Assembly (NCBI GenBank): GCA_018242255.1
Contig: JAFECH010000354.1
Span: 1-39,890 of the forward strand
Length of the DNA: 39,890 nucleotides
Reading direction: 5' to 3'
From: Pseudomonadota bacterium
GTDB taxonomy: Bacteria; Pseudomonadota; Alphaproteobacteria; Rhizobiales; Hyphomicrobiaceae
Part shown: piece by piece, positions 8,487 to 18,759 of the stretch
Numbering within the stretch: the stretch's first letter is position 1
Layout of the letters: each line of letters begins with the position of its first letter
Program-made: the position numbers and the translations under genes
Notes under the pieces: generated by a model
What the model was told of the DNA's origin: nothing
What the model saw: only the letters and a program-made list of their open reading frames with translations
Database searches by the model: none

Positions 8487-10196
8487 ATGACAGCCGTCGG
8501 CTGGTTCCAAATCGGCGTGCTTTTGCTTGCAGTTTGCGTCGCTGCTCGGCCTCTCGGCCGCTACATCGCGCGCGTGCTTCAAGGCAAGAGAACACTTCTC
8601 ACCCGCATCGTCGCGCCGGTAGAAACACGTCTCTATGCGATTGCGGGCGTCGATGCAAAACACGAACAGTCGTGGCTCGACTATACGGCCGCGATGTTGG
8701 CATTCAGCGCCGCCGGCTTCATCATTCTCTATGCGTTGATGCGCTTTCAGGCCATTCTGCCTATCAACCCTCAAGGCTTTCCCGCCGTTGCTCCCGACCT
8801 TTCCTTCAACACAGCGGTGAGTTTCGTTACAAATACGAACTGGCAGGCCTATGGCGGCGAGACGACGATGAGTCATCTCGTGCAGATGGCGGGCTTCACG
8901 GTGCAAAATTTCCTCTCGGCCGCGACCGGTATCGCGCTTGCCGCGGCGGTTACGCGCGCCTTTGCAAGAAACGCAGTCGGAACCTTGGGAAATTTTTGGA
9001 TCGATCTCACGCGCATCACACTCTACGTGCTTCTGCCGCTTTCGATCATCGTGGCCATCGGTTTTTTGATCAGCGGCGTCCCGCAAACTCTCCTCGGCAG
9101 CACCGACGCGACCACGGTCGAAGGCGCCAAGCAGACGATCTCATTAGGGCCGGTTGCGAGCCAGGAAGCCATCAAGCAACTCGGCACCAACGGCGGTGGC
9201 TTCTTCAACGCAAACGCGGCGCATCCGTTTGAAAATCCGAACGCCTGGTCGAACATGCTGTCGATCTGGAGCATGCTTTTGATCTCAACGGCACTCACCT
9301 TCACTTTTGGCGAGATGGTCGGTGATTCGCGTCAGGGATACGCGCTGCTCGCCGCGATGGGCATTCTGCTACTTGCGGGCGTCGGCGCCGTCTATGCTGC
9401 GGAGACAGCGGGAAACCCGATCCTTGCCCACGCTGGCGTCGATGTCGCCGGCGGCAATATGGAGGGCAAGGAGATCCGCTTCGGTCAGGCGCTGACCGCA
9501 TTCTATGTCGCGGCAACCACGGGACTGTCGTGCGGCGCGGTCAATGCCATGCACGACTCCCTCACGCCGCTTGGAGGATTGGTGCCGCTTTTCCTCATTC
9601 ATCTCGGCGAAATCCTTCCCGGCGGCGTGGGCTCCGGTCTTTACGGCATGATCGTAATGGCAATTCTCGCGGTCTTTATTGCCGGTTTGATGGTCGGTCG
9701 CTCACCGGAGTATCTCGGCAAGAAGATCGAAGCGCGTGAAATGAAACTTGCCGTGCTGGCGCTCATTATCCTGCCGCTGTTCATATTGGGTTGCAGCGCA
9801 ATTGCCGCCGTCCTCCCGAGTGCTCTCGCCGGCCTGAACAACGCCGGACCGCACGGTCTCTCGGAAATCCTTTATGCGTACACGTCAGCAGCCGGCAATA
9901 ACGGCTCGGCCTTTGCCGGTCTCAATGCCAACACGACTTGGTACAATACGACGCTCGGAGTGACGATGCTTGTCGGCCGTTTCGCTTTCATTGTTCCAGT
10001 CATGGCGATTGCCGGATCAATCGCAGCCAAACGCAAACTCCCGCCGTCATCTGGCACGTTTCCGACGCACGGCGGATTGTTCGTCGGTCTTCTTGTCGGC
10101 GTCATCCTGATCCTTGGTGGACTGCAATATTTTCCCTCCCTCGCGCTCGGGCCGATCGTCGAACACTTCCTGATGACTGCCGGCAAAACGTTCTGA
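8487..10196 (+). CDS. kdpA: K+-transporting ATPase subunit A (potassium-binding channel-like subunit)
   Basis: 569 residues from the ATG at 8487, preceded by AAAGGA; the upstream extension of the frame runs through kdpF and is not real. KdpA binds and passes K+ through the membrane and is related to Trk/Ktr channels, with about ten transmembrane helices and four pore loops. The characteristic KdpA pore loop [19 protein letters not shown] is at about residues 232-250, and the later [10 protein letters not shown] loop near residue 471. The length and ends match the family. KdpB follows 13 bp downstream. Confidence 0.97.
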   Translation: MTAVGWFQIGVLLLAVCVAARPLGRYIARVLQGKRTLLTRIVAPVETRLYAIAGVDAKHEQSWLDYTAAMLAFSAAGFIILYALMRFQAILPINPQGFPAVAPDLSFNTAVSFVTNTNWQAYGGETTMSHLVQMAGFTVQNFLSAATGIALAAAVTRAFARNAVGTLGNFWIDLTRITLYVLLPLSIIVAIGFLISGVPQTLLGSTDATTVEGAKQTISLGPVASQEAIKQLGTNGGGFFNANAAHPFENPNAWSNMLSIWSMLLISTALTFTFGEMVGDSRQGYALLAAMGILLLAGVGAVYAAETAGNPILAHAGVDVAGGNMEGKEIRFGQALTAFYVAATTGLSCGAVNAMHDSLTPLGGLVPLFLIHLGEILPGGVGSGLYGMIVMAILAVFIAGLMVGRSPEYLGKKIEAREMKLAVLALIILPLFILGCSAIAAVLPSALAGLNNAGPHGLSEILYAYTSAAGNNGSAFAGLNANTTWYNTTLGVTMLVGRFAFIVPVMAIAGSIAAKRKLPPSSGTFPTHGGLFVGLLVGVILILGGLQYFPSLALGPIVEHFLMTAGKTF

Positions 10197-10209
10197 AGGA
10201 CCTCGTGTC

Positions 10210-12258
10210 ATGTCAAAAGCCTCTCTCGCGATGCTCGACATGGGCATCATTCAACAAGCAACTGTCGATGCCATCGGCAAGCTTTCGCCTCGCAAGCTGG
10301 TTCGCAATCCGGTCATTTTCGTTACTGCGGCGGTTGCCGCGCTCATCACGATTTTCTTCTTCCGCGATCTCCTCGCCGGGCGCGGCAACCTGCTCTTCAC
10401 AGGCCAGATTGCTGCTTGGCTTTGGTTTACAGTGCTATTTGCGAACTTCGCCGAAGCCGTCGCGGAAGGTCGGGGAAAGGCGCAAGCAGATGCCTTGCGG
10501 CGGACGCGATCGGACACGATGGCGAAGGTCTATCTCCATCCGGATGACCTCAAAAGCGATCTTTGGAGGCCCAAACCTGCTTCGGAACTTCGCGTTGGCG
10601 ATCTGGTGCTTGTCGAAGCCGGTGACACGATCCCATCCGACGGCGAAGTCGTCGCCGGCATCGCATCGGTTAACGAATCAGCGGTAACGGGCGAGTCGGC
10701 ACCCGTAATTCGCGAGTCAGGCGGTGACCGCTCAGCCGTGACGGGCGGGACAGAAGTCCTCTCAGACTGGATCAAGGTTCGCGTGACGGCCGCACCGGGT
10801 TCGTCGTTTCTCGATCGGATGATCGCGCTGGTCGAGGGAGCCGAACGAAAAAAGACGCCGAACGAGATTGCTCTTTCGATTCTATTGTCAGGCCTGACAC
10901 TGATATTTCTGATCACGGTCACGACGCTGTGGGGAATAGCCGCCTATTCTGGAACGGTTCTCTCGGTCACGGTGCTCGTCGCGCTTCTCGTCACGCTCAT
11001 TCCGACGACGATCGGCGGATTGCTCTCGGCCATCGGTATTGCAGGAATGGACAGGCTGATCCGCTTCAACGTGGTCGCGACGTCGGGGCGCGCCGTCGAA
11101 GCGGCTGGCGACGTCGACACCCTTCTTCTTGATAAGACCGGCACGATCACCTACGGCAACCGGCTTGCCAGCGCATTCGTCCCGGCGCCAGGGTATAGTG
11201 AACGCGACGTCGCCGAGGCCGCTCTTCTGGCGTCGCTTTCGGACGAAACGCCAGAGGGGCGCTCCATTGTCGCTCTCGGCCGCGGCGAATACGGTTTGCC
11301 CGAGATCGACAAGGGGTCTGCGGCCAGCGCTATCCCGTTTTCGGCGCAAACACGCATCTCAGGCATCGATATCGACGGGCGCCAAATTCGAAAAGGCGCA
11401 GTGGATGCAGTTTTCCGATTTACCGGAACGTCAGCCGAAGACGCACCTGCCGCCTTCCGCGACGCGGTTGACAGGATTGCTCGATCGGGCGGAACGCCAC
11501 TTGCTGTCGCCGATGGCGACGCGCTGCTGGGCGTTATCCACTTGAAGGACGTCGTCAAGCCCGATATCAAGGCCCGCTTTGCAGAGCTCCGTTCCATGGG
11601 GATCAAGACGGTCATGGTCACCGGCGACAATCCGGTCACCGCGGCTTCCGTCGCATCCGAAGCCGGCGTCGATGATTTCATCGCCGAAGCAACCCCTCAG
11701 GATAAACTCGCCTACATAAAATCCGAGCAGTCCAAGGGGCGGCTTATTGCCATGTGCGGCGACGGCACCAACGACGCGCCGGCACTGGCGCAGGCCGACG
11801 TCGGCGTTGCAATGCAAACTGGAACGCAAGCCGCTCGCGAAGCCGGCAACATGGTCGACCTCGACAGCAATCCGACCAAGCTCATCGAAATCACCGAGAT
11901 CGGCAAGCAGCTGCTGATGACGCGTGGGTCGTTGACGACGTTTTCGATCGCCAATGATGTCGCAAAATACTTCGCCATCATCCCGGCACTGTTCGTCGCG
12001 ACCTATCCGGAACTTGGCGCACTCAACATCATGCACTTGGCAACGCCGGAAAGCGCCATTCTTTCGGCGATCATCTTCAATGCCCTCATCATCATCGCGC
12101 TCGTTCCGATCGCCTTGAAGGGTGTCAGCTATCGCCCGGCCAGCGCAGCGCAGCTCTTGCGCCGCAATCTGCTCATCTACGGCCTCGGCGGACTGATTGC
12201 TCCCTTCGTCGGCATCAAGATGGTTGATCTAGCTGTTTCCGCGTTGCATCTCGCTTAA
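10210..12258 (+). CDS. kdpB: K+-transporting P-type ATPase subunit B
   Basis: 682 residues, full family length. The P-type ATPase catalytic elements are all present: the actuator motif TGES (about residues 159-162), the phosphorylated aspartate D308 in DKTGT, and the hinge sequence [19 protein letters not shown] (from about residue 517). Hydrophobic segments near residues 35-75, 215-275 and 580-680 fit the seven helices of KdpB. It hydrolyses ATP to drive K+ uptake through KdpA. Confidence 0.97.
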   Translation: MSKASLAMLDMGIIQQATVDAIGKLSPRKLVRNPVIFVTAAVAALITIFFFRDLLAGRGNLLFTGQIAAWLWFTVLFANFAEAVAEGRGKAQADALRRTRSDTMAKVYLHPDDLKSDLWRPKPASELRVGDLVLVEAGDTIPSDGEVVAGIASVNESAVTGESAPVIRESGGDRSAVTGGTEVLSDWIKVRVTAAPGSSFLDRMIALVEGAERKKTPNEIALSILLSGLTLIFLITVTTLWGIAAYSGTVLSVTVLVALLVTLIPTTIGGLLSAIGIAGMDRLIRFNVVATSGRAVEAAGDVDTLLLDKTGTITYGNRLASAFVPAPGYSERDVAEAALLASLSDETPEGRSIVALGRGEYGLPEIDKGSAASAIPFSAQTRISGIDIDGRQIRKGAVDAVFRFTGTSAEDAPAAFRDAVDRIARSGGTPLAVADGDALLGVIHLKDVVKPDIKARFAELRSMGIKTVMVTGDNPVTAASVASEAGVDDFIAEATPQDKLAYIKSEQSKGRLIAMCGDGTNDAPALAQADVGVAMQTGTQAAREAGNMVDLDSNPTKLIEITEIGKQLLMTRGSLTTFSIANDVAKYFAIIPALFVATYPELGALNIMHLATPESAILSAIIFNALIIIALVPIALKGVSYRPASAAQLLRRNLLIYGLGGLIAPFVGIKMVDLAVSALHLA

Positions 12259-12268
12259 GGAGGCAAAA

Positions 12269-12847
12269 ATGCTGTCTCACTTTCGACCCGCCATCACGAT
12301 GGTTTTATTCTTCACTTTACTGACGGGTATCCTCTATCCGCTGGCCTTCACAGCGGTTGCCCAGTTTGCCGTGCCGTCGCAAGCCAACGGCAGCCTTATT
12401 TCTCGCAATGGCATCACTGTCGGATCGGCATTGATCGGACAAAATTTCATGCGGGACGGATATTTCCACGGGCGCCCATCTGCCGCCGGTCAGAAGGGAT
12501 ATGACGCCAGTGCCTCGTCAGGCTCGAACTATGGTCCCACATCAAAGATGCTTCTGGAACGCGTCGATGCGGATGTCGAGAAGCTGCGCAAAGAAGGCGC
12601 CGCCATCATTCCGGCCGACGCGGTCACAGCCTCGGCGAGCGGTCTCGACCCCGACATTTCCCCGGCATTTGCCGGGCTCCAGGTCGAGAGAATAGCGGCT
12701 GCGCGCCATGTTGCGGCTGAGCGTGTTCGCAAGATACTGGATAAACATATTGAAAAACCCTTCTTGGGTTTCATCGGCGAACCGCGCGTCAATGTGCTTA
12801 AGCTCAATCTCGCCCTTGACGCCAACCTCGGTTCCGGCGCCGGATAG
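12269..12847 (+). CDS. kdpC: K+-transporting ATPase subunit C
   Basis: 192 residues, preceded by AAGGAGG (12257-12263). There is one N-terminal transmembrane helix (about residues 10-32), then a soluble periplasmic domain with the conserved segments GSALIGQNF and [10 protein letters not shown]. KdpC stabilises the complex and raises its K+ affinity. It is 10 bp after kdpB and 3 bp before kdpD. Confidence 0.96.
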   Translation: MLSHFRPAITMVLFFTLLTGILYPLAFTAVAQFAVPSQANGSLISRNGITVGSALIGQNFMRDGYFHGRPSAAGQKGYDASASSGSNYGPTSKMLLERVDADVEKLRKEGAAIIPADAVTASASGLDPDISPAFAGLQVERIAAARHVAAERVRKILDKHIEKPFLGFIGEPRVNVLKLNLALDANLGSGAG

Positions 12848-12850
12848 TCC

Positions 12851-15550
12851 ATGGCAGAAAATACGTCCACAGATGGAAAAGCGCGCCTTACGCCGGCAGC
12901 CTTTCTCGAGCTTGCCAGGAACGAAAACCGCGGCAAGCTTAAGGTCTTTCTTGGCATGGCTCCGGGTGTAGGAAAGACCTATGCCATGCTGAGTGCGGCG
13001 CGAGCGCTGAAAAATGATGGTACAGATGTCGTCGTCGGTGTGGTCGAAACGCATGGACGATCGGAAACGGCCTCTCTGCTTGATGGACTAGAAGTTCTTC
13101 CGCGCCGCACCGTCACCTATCGCAAACACACATTGATGGAATTTGACGTCGACGCGGCGCTGGAGCGGCGCCCTCGCTTATTGCTGGTTGATGAATTCGC
13201 CCATACGAACGCGCCTGGACTTTTACACGTCAAAAGATACCAGGATGTTGAAGAACTCCTGCAAGCGGGTATCGACGTCTGGACGACACTCAATATTCAG
13301 CATCTTGAAAGCCTGACCGATGTAGTTGAGCGCATCACCGGCATCACGGTGCGCGAGACGGTACCGGACAAGATCATCGAAAAGGCCGACGAGATCGTCG
13401 TTATCGATTTGCTGCCTGACGAGCTGATCAAGCGTCTCAAGGAAGGCAAAGTCTACCTCCCGGAAAATGCTCGCCGTGCAGTCGATCAGTTCTTCAAGGC
13501 CAGCAATTTGACCGCTCTGCGCGAACTTGCGCTCCGCCGCACGGCCGATCGCGTCGATGAACAGATGCTCGCGCAACTGAGACAACAGGGGGTCGAGGGA
13601 CCATGGCCAACGGCCGAGCGCCTCTTGGTGTGCATCGGCGGCGACGATATCTCCGAGACGGTCGTCAGAGCGGCGGCGCGCATGGCCGCCGCGTTGAAGT
13701 CCGAATGGATCGCAATCCACCTCGCCAAAGGCGATCGCAAATCGGCCGACCGCGTTCGTGAGCGCGCAGCGGAAAAAGCGATACGCCTCGCCGAGCGCCT
13801 CGGAGCAACCACCGTCCGGATCAAGGCCAAGGACATGGCGGAAGACATCCTGAATTACGCCAGAAGGAACAACATCACTCAAATCGTCATCGGAAAATCA
13901 AAGCCGGGTTTCCTGCGCTCGTGGTTTGGAAAATCGCTTTCGCAAGACGTTGTTGAAAGAGCCAGGGATCTTGCCGTCACCGTGATCGCGCAAGAACCGC
14001 GCAAGTCGGCCGCTCCATTTGAACTGCCGCGCCCGCATATTGCCATCGGCGGCGCGCTCGCGGCGTCATTCGGAGTCGGATCGGCGACGCTCATCGGTAT
14101 GGGGTTGGAGCACCTGACCCGGTTTCCAAATCTCTCGATGGTCTATCTGTTCGCTGTCCTGCTCTGCGCCTTGCAATTTGGTGTCTGGACCGGTGTCATC
14201 GCGGCGGCATTATCATTCCTGTCCTACAACTTCTTTTTCATTGAGCCCCGCTACACGTTCACCGTCGCTGAACCCTACGAGCTTCTCTCGCTTTTTATAT
14301 TCCTTGTTGTTGCCGTCGTGACGGGAGGATTGACAGGCCGCCTACAAGAGCAATCTGCCGCGATTGCAGAACGCGCGGAGGTAACTCAGGCGCTGTACGA
14401 TTTCTCGCGGAAGCTTTCCGGCGCAGTTGGGCTTGACGATGTTCTTTGGCTCCTGGCCGCGCAGTCTGCGGCCGTCGTCGGTGGGCGTTCGGTCGTCCTC
14501 TTGCGCGACGGCGCCAACCTGACCCTCCACACGGCTTGGCCCCCCGAAGAAGATATCTCGACTTCGGATTGGGCCGCGGCGCGATGGGCAAACCATCGCA
14601 AGGAGCCCGCCGGGCGCCTGACGTCGACTCTCCCTTCGGCTCAGTTTCAGTTTCGCCCCCTCCTGTCGCCGCATGGTGTACTGGGTGTGGTCGGCATCGA
14701 TCCGGAAACCGATCAGGAACTGCTTCCGTCGCCAACCGAAAGCGCGCTCCAATCGTTCATCGAACAGGCCGCGCTAGCGATCGAGCGGACCCAGCTCGTC
14801 GAACATGCGGCAAAGGCAGAGACGGCTGCCGAAGCCGAACGCCTGCGCGCCGCGCTTTTGACATCCGTATCGCACGATTTGAAAACGCCCTTGGCATCGA
14901 TTGTCGGCTCGGTCACGAGCCTTCGTCAGCTTGGCAGCAAAATGACAGAAGAGGATCGCGCCGATCTGCTTGCCACGATCGAGGAAGAGGCCAACCGCAT
15001 GACCCGGTTTGTTGGCAACCTTCTCGACATGACGAAAATAGATGCCGGCGCCGTCGATATCCGGCGCGACTGGGTCGATGTCGCAGACGCCATTCGCGGT
15101 ACCTTCGAACGTGCCAAGAAAAGTTTTCCAAAACGGAAGGCCGAGATGGCTATAGCCAAGTCGCTTCCGTTAGTTCGCGGCGACGCAGGATTGTTGGGGC
15201 AGGTCTTCTTCAATCTTCTCGACAATGCCGATAAGTACAGCGGACCCCAATCGACCACCCGCATTCTCGCCCGAGCCGTCGGGCGCAATGTGGAGATCAG
15301 CGTCTCCGACGATGGAATCGGCATACCTCCGGAAGCACTCGACAAGGTGTTCGACAAATTCTATCGCGTCGCGGGGAGCGACGGCCGCGCGCCGGGGACC
15401 GGTCTCGGCCTGTCGATTGCCGCAGGTCTCGTAAAGGCCATGGGTGGCACAATCAAAGCTGAAAGCCCGATTGCCGGAGGGCGCGGAACACGAATTACGA
15501 TTACGTTGCCGGCAGGCAAGCCCGACGACGTCGATAGGACAGTAGGTTAG
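12851..15550 (+). CDS. kdpD: Osmosensitive K+ channel histidine kinase KdpD
   Basis: 899 residues with the full KdpD architecture. The N-terminal KdpD domain has Walker A GMAPGVGKT (residues 35-43) and Walker B-like LLLVDEFAHTN near residue 110. A universal-stress-protein-like domain covers about 255-375. The DUF4118 four-helix membrane region is near 395-495, followed by a GAF-like linker. The HisKA domain has the phosphorylated His675 in SVSHDLKTPLAS. The C-terminal ATPase has the DNADKYS N-box and GTGLGLSIA motifs. It senses low K+ or ionic stress and phosphorylates KdpE. Confidence 0.97.
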   Translation: MAENTSTDGKARLTPAAFLELARNENRGKLKVFLGMAPGVGKTYAMLSAARALKNDGTDVVVGVVETHGRSETASLLDGLEVLPRRTVTYRKHTLMEFDVDAALERRPRLLLVDEFAHTNAPGLLHVKRYQDVEELLQAGIDVWTTLNIQHLESLTDVVERITGITVRETVPDKIIEKADEIVVIDLLPDELIKRLKEGKVYLPENARRAVDQFFKASNLTALRELALRRTADRVDEQMLAQLRQQGVEGPWPTAERLLVCIGGDDISETVVRAAARMAAALKSEWIAIHLAKGDRKSADRVRERAAEKAIRLAERLGATTVRIKAKDMAEDILNYARRNNITQIVIGKSKPGFLRSWFGKSLSQDVVERARDLAVTVIAQEPRKSAAPFELPRPHIAIGGALAASFGVGSATLIGMGLEHLTRFPNLSMVYLFAVLLCALQFGVWTGVIAAALSFLSYNFFFIEPRYTFTVAEPYELLSLFIFLVVAVVTGGLTGRLQEQSAAIAERAEVTQALYDFSRKLSGAVGLDDVLWLLAAQSAAVVGGRSVVLLRDGANLTLHTAWPPEEDISTSDWAAARWANHRKEPAGRLTSTLPSAQFQFRPLLSPHGVLGVVGIDPETDQELLPSPTESALQSFIEQAALAIERTQLVEHAAKAETAAEAERLRAALLTSVSHDLKTPLASIVGSVTSLRQLGSKMTEEDRADLLATIEEEANRMTRFVGNLLDMTKIDAGAVDIRRDWVDVADAIRGTFERAKKSFPKRKAEMAIAKSLPLVRGDAGLLGQVFFNLLDNADKYSGPQSTTRILARAVGRNVEISVSDDGIGIPPEALDKVFDKFYRVAGSDGRAPGTGLGLSIAAGLVKAMGGTIKAESPIAGGRGTRITITLPAGKPDDVDRTVG

Positions 15551-15554
15551 AAGC

Positions 15555-16244
15555 ATGAGCGGCGAACGAATTCTCGTTGTCGACGACGAGCCGCAGATTC
15601 AGCGCTTTTTGAAGCCAAGCCTCACGGCCGCCGGATATCAGGTGCTCACAGCTGAAAACGCGGCCGAAGCGTTGCAGCTTGTGGCTCTCAAATCGCCCGA
15701 TGTTATTATTTTGGATCTTGGCCTTCCCGACCGCGACGGCAAAGACGTTATTCGTGAACTGCGCGGGTGGTCGCAAATACCGATTATTGTCGTCTCGGCA
15801 CGGGATCGCGAGGCCGAAAAAATCGACGCTTTGGACCTGGGCGCCGATGATTATGTCAACAAACCCTTCGGCATCGGCGAACTGACGGCAAGGCTGCGTG
15901 CAGCGTTGAGGCACACGGCGCAGGCGAAAGGTGAAACCGTCAGATTTGTGTCCGGTCCACTCGTTGTCGATATTGCTGCTCATGCCGTGACGATTGACAA
16001 CAAGCCCATTAAGCTTACCCGGAAAGAGTTCGATTTGCTCGCGATCCTCGCAAGGAATGGTGGCCGCATCGTCACCCACCGACAAATTCTGACAGCCGTA
16101 TGGGGCCCGTCGCACGCACAGGATCTTCAATACCTGCGTGTCTTCATCGGTCAGCTCAGACAGAAGCTCGCGCAGCCTGGCTCGCCTCGAGATTTGATCC
16201 TCACCGAACCCGGTGTTGGCTACCGGCTCGCCACTGAAATATGA
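15555..16244 (+). CDS. kdpE: Response regulator KdpE (OmpR/PhoB type)
   Basis: 229 residues. The receiver domain (1-120) has acidic pocket residues D10 and D11, the phosphoacceptor D54 in ILDLGLPD and the switch lysine in the NKPFG motif (about residue 104). The C-terminal winged-helix DNA-binding domain (about 130-228) ends with the typical LTEPGVGYRL. The gene is separated from kdpD by 4 bp and closes the operon. Activated KdpE switches on kdpFABC. Confidence 0.97.
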   Translation: MSGERILVVDDEPQIQRFLKPSLTAAGYQVLTAENAAEALQLVALKSPDVIILDLGLPDRDGKDVIRELRGWSQIPIIVVSARDREAEKIDALDLGADDYVNKPFGIGELTARLRAALRHTAQAKGETVRFVSGPLVVDIAAHAVTIDNKPIKLTRKEFDLLAILARNGGRIVTHRQILTAVWGPSHAQDLQYLRVFIGQLRQKLAQPGSPRDLILTEPGVGYRLATEI

Positions 16245-16653
16245 AAGCTAGAATTCGGACGCCAGCGCCTGATCGCGAAAAGGCTTTCGCACTTCACCAC
16301 TGGCAACCGATATCAGCGACTAACATCGAAGTCTGTCATTGCCTTTTAAAGTCGGCTCAGCCGTCGATACCGGACAACTATGAAATCTCAGGCAGTGTGC
16401 TGAGAAGGTCGGTCGGCAAGCTCGCTTGGTTGAGTTGGAACCTCGCTATGTTTATGTCGCTGTGATGCGGTGGGAAAAGCGACAGGCCTGAAGGCCGTCA
16501 ACCTCGATACTGGTCACTATTCTCGCAAGGGCCCACTAAGGCCGATGCGGGCGCGGCTATGGAAGTGGATCGGCCCCTTCGGCTTGTTCGAAAGTCAGCG
16601 ATTTGCGACGTGCCAGTTCGTCGTCCATGAAAACTGATCCGCCTCTGGCATTC
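16245..16653. other. Spacer between kdpE and the integrative element, with a possible gene relic
   Basis: No intact gene and no obvious terminator after kdpE. On the minus strand at 16557-16628 there is a 23-codon frame whose product, beginning MDDELARRKSLTFEQAEG and ending DPLP, resembles the N-terminal end of a rhizobial hypothetical protein family as I remember it (possibly AbiJ/HEPN-like). It then stops at a TAG. This may be a truncated gene left beside the insertion site. The assignment is weak. Confidence 0.35.
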
Positions 16654-16732
16654 GCGTACTAGCAGCGTGTACGAGAGAGAGAAAAATTCGAACGCCAAGC
16701 TACTGAAAAATAAAAATAATAATTGTTGGCTG
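16654..16732 (+). repeat. Left flanking direct repeat (candidate attL)
   Basis: A 79-bp sequence matching 32693-32771 at 70 positions without gaps. Longest identical blocks include TACTAGCAGCGTGTAC near its start and AAGCTACTGAAAAATAA in the middle. It starts with two units of a 13-bp repeat (GCGTACTAGCAGC then GTGTACGAGAGAG). The second half is AT-rich. The following bases (GGGGGACTAGGACC) vaguely recall a tRNA 3' end on the minus strand, but no tRNA can be folded. Confidence 0.7.
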
Positions 16733-16804
16733 GGGGACTAGGACCCTTAGCGGTGGAAAGCTAAGTCCATACAACCATTGAATTTTCTCGGTAAATACTG
16801 GGGC

Positions 16805-16843
16805 GTGTGCTAGAAGCGTGTACTAGCAGCGTGTACTAGAGCC
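16805..16843 (+). repeat. Three tandem 13-bp repeats upstream of the integrase
   Basis: The units are GTGTGCTAGAAGC (16805-16817), GTGTACTAGCAGC (16818-16830) and GTGTACTAGAGCC (16831-16843), ending 11 bp before the integrase start codon. Bases 16818-16841 are identical (24/24) to 32693-32716 at the opposite end of the element. Candidate functions are integrase arm-binding sites, the real crossover site, or an operator for the integrase promoter. Confidence 0.75.
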
Positions 16844-16854
16844 TGTGGATAACT

Positions 16855-18591
16855 GTGGCCGATACCCGGTATTTAAAGCGCCGACGCGAGGGCTGGTATT
16901 TCCAAATGGCCGTGCCTCGCGCGGTCCGCGACGCCTACGGTTCGGCCGTCATTTCGAGCACGCTCAACACCCGAGATTTGACCGTTGCGCAGCATCGGCG
17001 CTGGGCCAAGCTCATTGAGGCCCAGGATGCTCTGAGGCGCGTGGTCGGCCCGGAAACCCATGCCATCGGTGGACCTGCGAGCCCCGTGCTCACGCAAATC
17101 GATGGCCACGCCCAATCGGTCTATCGAGCGGCGCTCGCAGATATGGAATTCGAGGCCGAGTGCGGGAAGCGGGCTTTTGCGGCGCCGGCCGAAGATGAGG
17201 TCGCCAACCCTGCCGCGGCAGAAATCGCGGGCCTATGGATCGTCGCAGCAGACCTCGCCGAAGCGATAGAGCTAGACGATTTCCAGTCGGTAGCAGCCAC
17301 CCTCGGCCCGTTGTCGCAAAGCTCGGCGTTCGAGCCCGGTTCGGATGCCTACCGGATGCTTGGCCAATCGCTCTTGAAGGCCCAGCTTGCTGCGGTCCAG
17401 GGCAGAATGGCAGCCCTTGCCGGTGAGCCGACAGAACATCCGCCCTCGTTCGTGCCGACCGGGTATGTGGACCCGGTGTCGCTGAAACCGGCGCGCGGAC
17501 CAAAGCGCAAGTCATCCGATGGCCTCACGTTCTCGGAAGCGGCGGCAAACTTTATCGAAGAAATGCAGCGCGACCCTGCAGCGAAAATGACGGCGCAGAC
17601 GCAAGGCCAGCATGAAGCGGCGTTTCGGCTCTTCATGGATTTTGTAAATGATGCGCCGCTTTTGGATATCGACCGGGCAACAGCAAGCGCGTTCGTGGCA
17701 GCTATCGCGCGGCTACATCCTCATTGGGGACGGTCCGCCAAATCGAAAGACTTGTCGCTCGCCCAGCTCTTGGAGAAGTACGGCCAAGGTGATGAGCAGC
17801 TATCGAATAAGACCCTAAATCGCATCATCGGTTCGCTGTCTGGCGTCTTCAAGCATGCACGCAAGCGCGGTCACTTCGATGGCAACAATCCGTTCTCAGA
17901 GCAGAGCAGACCGAAGGCGCGCAAAGGTTCAACTGAATGGTTGCCGTTCACCGATGCCGAGCTGAATAAGCTTTTCGCCTCCGATCTTTTCCGCTGCGAA
18001 ATGAAAGAGCGGCTGAAGCCGAACGCGCACACAATTGAAACCGCGTTGCGCTGGGTGCCATTGATCGGCTTGTTCAGCGGTATGCGCCTAGGCGAGATTT
18101 GCAGTCTCGGGACCGATGACATCCGCTGCGAAGACGGCATCCATTTTTTCAACGTCTGCGAGGATGCGGAAGAGGGCAAGCGCGTGAAGACCGCGGCAGC
18201 CGTCCGCCGCATCCCGGTGCATTCCGAGCTGATCAAATGCGGACTGCTGAAATACGTTGATGCACTGCCCGAGGGCCAACTGTTCCCCGCCCTTACGCCG
18301 GGTGGCCCGGACGACAAACTAAGCTGGGTGCCGACGCAGCACTTCACGCGGCTAAGGCGTTCGCTGGGCCTCACGCGGCCACGCCTGTCTTTTCATTCCC
18401 TGCGGAAGAACATGGCCACAGCGCTCGACCGTGCGCGCGTTACGCAGGCCGATATTGCCGCGATCCTTGGCCACGACCGCGGCTTTACGCTTTCGGTCTA
18501 CGCGCCGCTCGGTCTGGAGCTTGCCGCGCTCCAGTCGATCGTTGAGAAAGCCCGCTTCGAAGCGCTGAAGCTTGATCACCTGCACACCTAG
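16855..18591 (+). CDS. int: Tyrosine site-specific integrase
   Basis: 578 residues from a GTG at 16855, 11 bp after the 13-bp repeats; no ATG lies upstream in frame. The N-terminus (TRYLKRRREGWYFQMAVPRAVRDAYG) has the DUF6538-like arm-binding look common in alphaproteobacterial phage integrases. There is a central SAM-like core-binding domain around residues 225-350. The catalytic domain carries R411 (GMRLGEI), H514 and R517 (HSLRK), H540 (LGHDRG) and the nucleophile Y549 (SVYAP). It would catalyse integration and excision of the element. Its location just inside the left repeat supports that role. Confidence 0.93.
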   Translation: MADTRYLKRRREGWYFQMAVPRAVRDAYGSAVISSTLNTRDLTVAQHRRWAKLIEAQDALRRVVGPETHAIGGPASPVLTQIDGHAQSVYRAALADMEFEAECGKRAFAAPAEDEVANPAAAEIAGLWIVAADLAEAIELDDFQSVAATLGPLSQSSAFEPGSDAYRMLGQSLLKAQLAAVQGRMAALAGEPTEHPPSFVPTGYVDPVSLKPARGPKRKSSDGLTFSEAAANFIEEMQRDPAAKMTAQTQGQHEAAFRLFMDFVNDAPLLDIDRATASAFVAAIARLHPHWGRSAKSKDLSLAQLLEKYGQGDEQLSNKTLNRIIGSLSGVFKHARKRGHFDGNNPFSEQSRPKARKGSTEWLPFTDAELNKLFASDLFRCEMKERLKPNAHTIETALRWVPLIGLFSGMRLGEICSLGTDDIRCEDGIHFFNVCEDAEEGKRVKTAAAVRRIPVHSELIKCGLLKYVDALPEGQLFPALTPGGPDDKLSWVPTQHFTRLRRSLGLTRPRLSFHSLRKNMATALDRARVTQADIAAILGHDRGFTLSVYAPLGLELAALQSIVEKARFEALKLDHLHT

Positions 18592-18759
18592 CGGCTGTGC
18601 CATGACGCCGCGAATTGCGGCTTTATTTGCCCGTAATTGCTGATTTATATCTCCCGTAATTAAAGCCGAATTGGCCAATTCAATTCCATAATTAAATAAA
18701 AGATTGAAATAAGCCATATCCTCCTATATGCAATTCTAATTTGCACCGGAGGGAAATAA
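18592..18759. promoter_or_regulatory. AT-rich regulatory region with a 14-bp palindrome
   Basis: Between the integrase and the next gene lie GAATTGGCCAATTC (18668-18681), a perfect palindrome, and an inverted repeat CGGCTTTA/TAAAGCCG on either side of 18630-18660. The latter could form a hairpin behind the integrase gene, but without a U-run. The 3' part is AT-rich and ends with the ribosome binding site CGGAGGGA before the ATG at 18760. It probably holds the promoter and operator of the small-gene block. Confidence 0.45.

Noticed and set aside
16241-16465. Frame overlapping the end of kdpE (74 residues)
   Set aside because: It has an ATGA-like overlap, but the product has no family resemblance and the codon pattern differs from the kdp genes.
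16727-16750. Possible tRNA 3' end (GGGGGACTAGGACC on the minus-strand reading) as integration target
   Set aside because: Only the acceptor-like end is similar; no T-loop, anticodon arm or full cloverleaf can be found on either strand.
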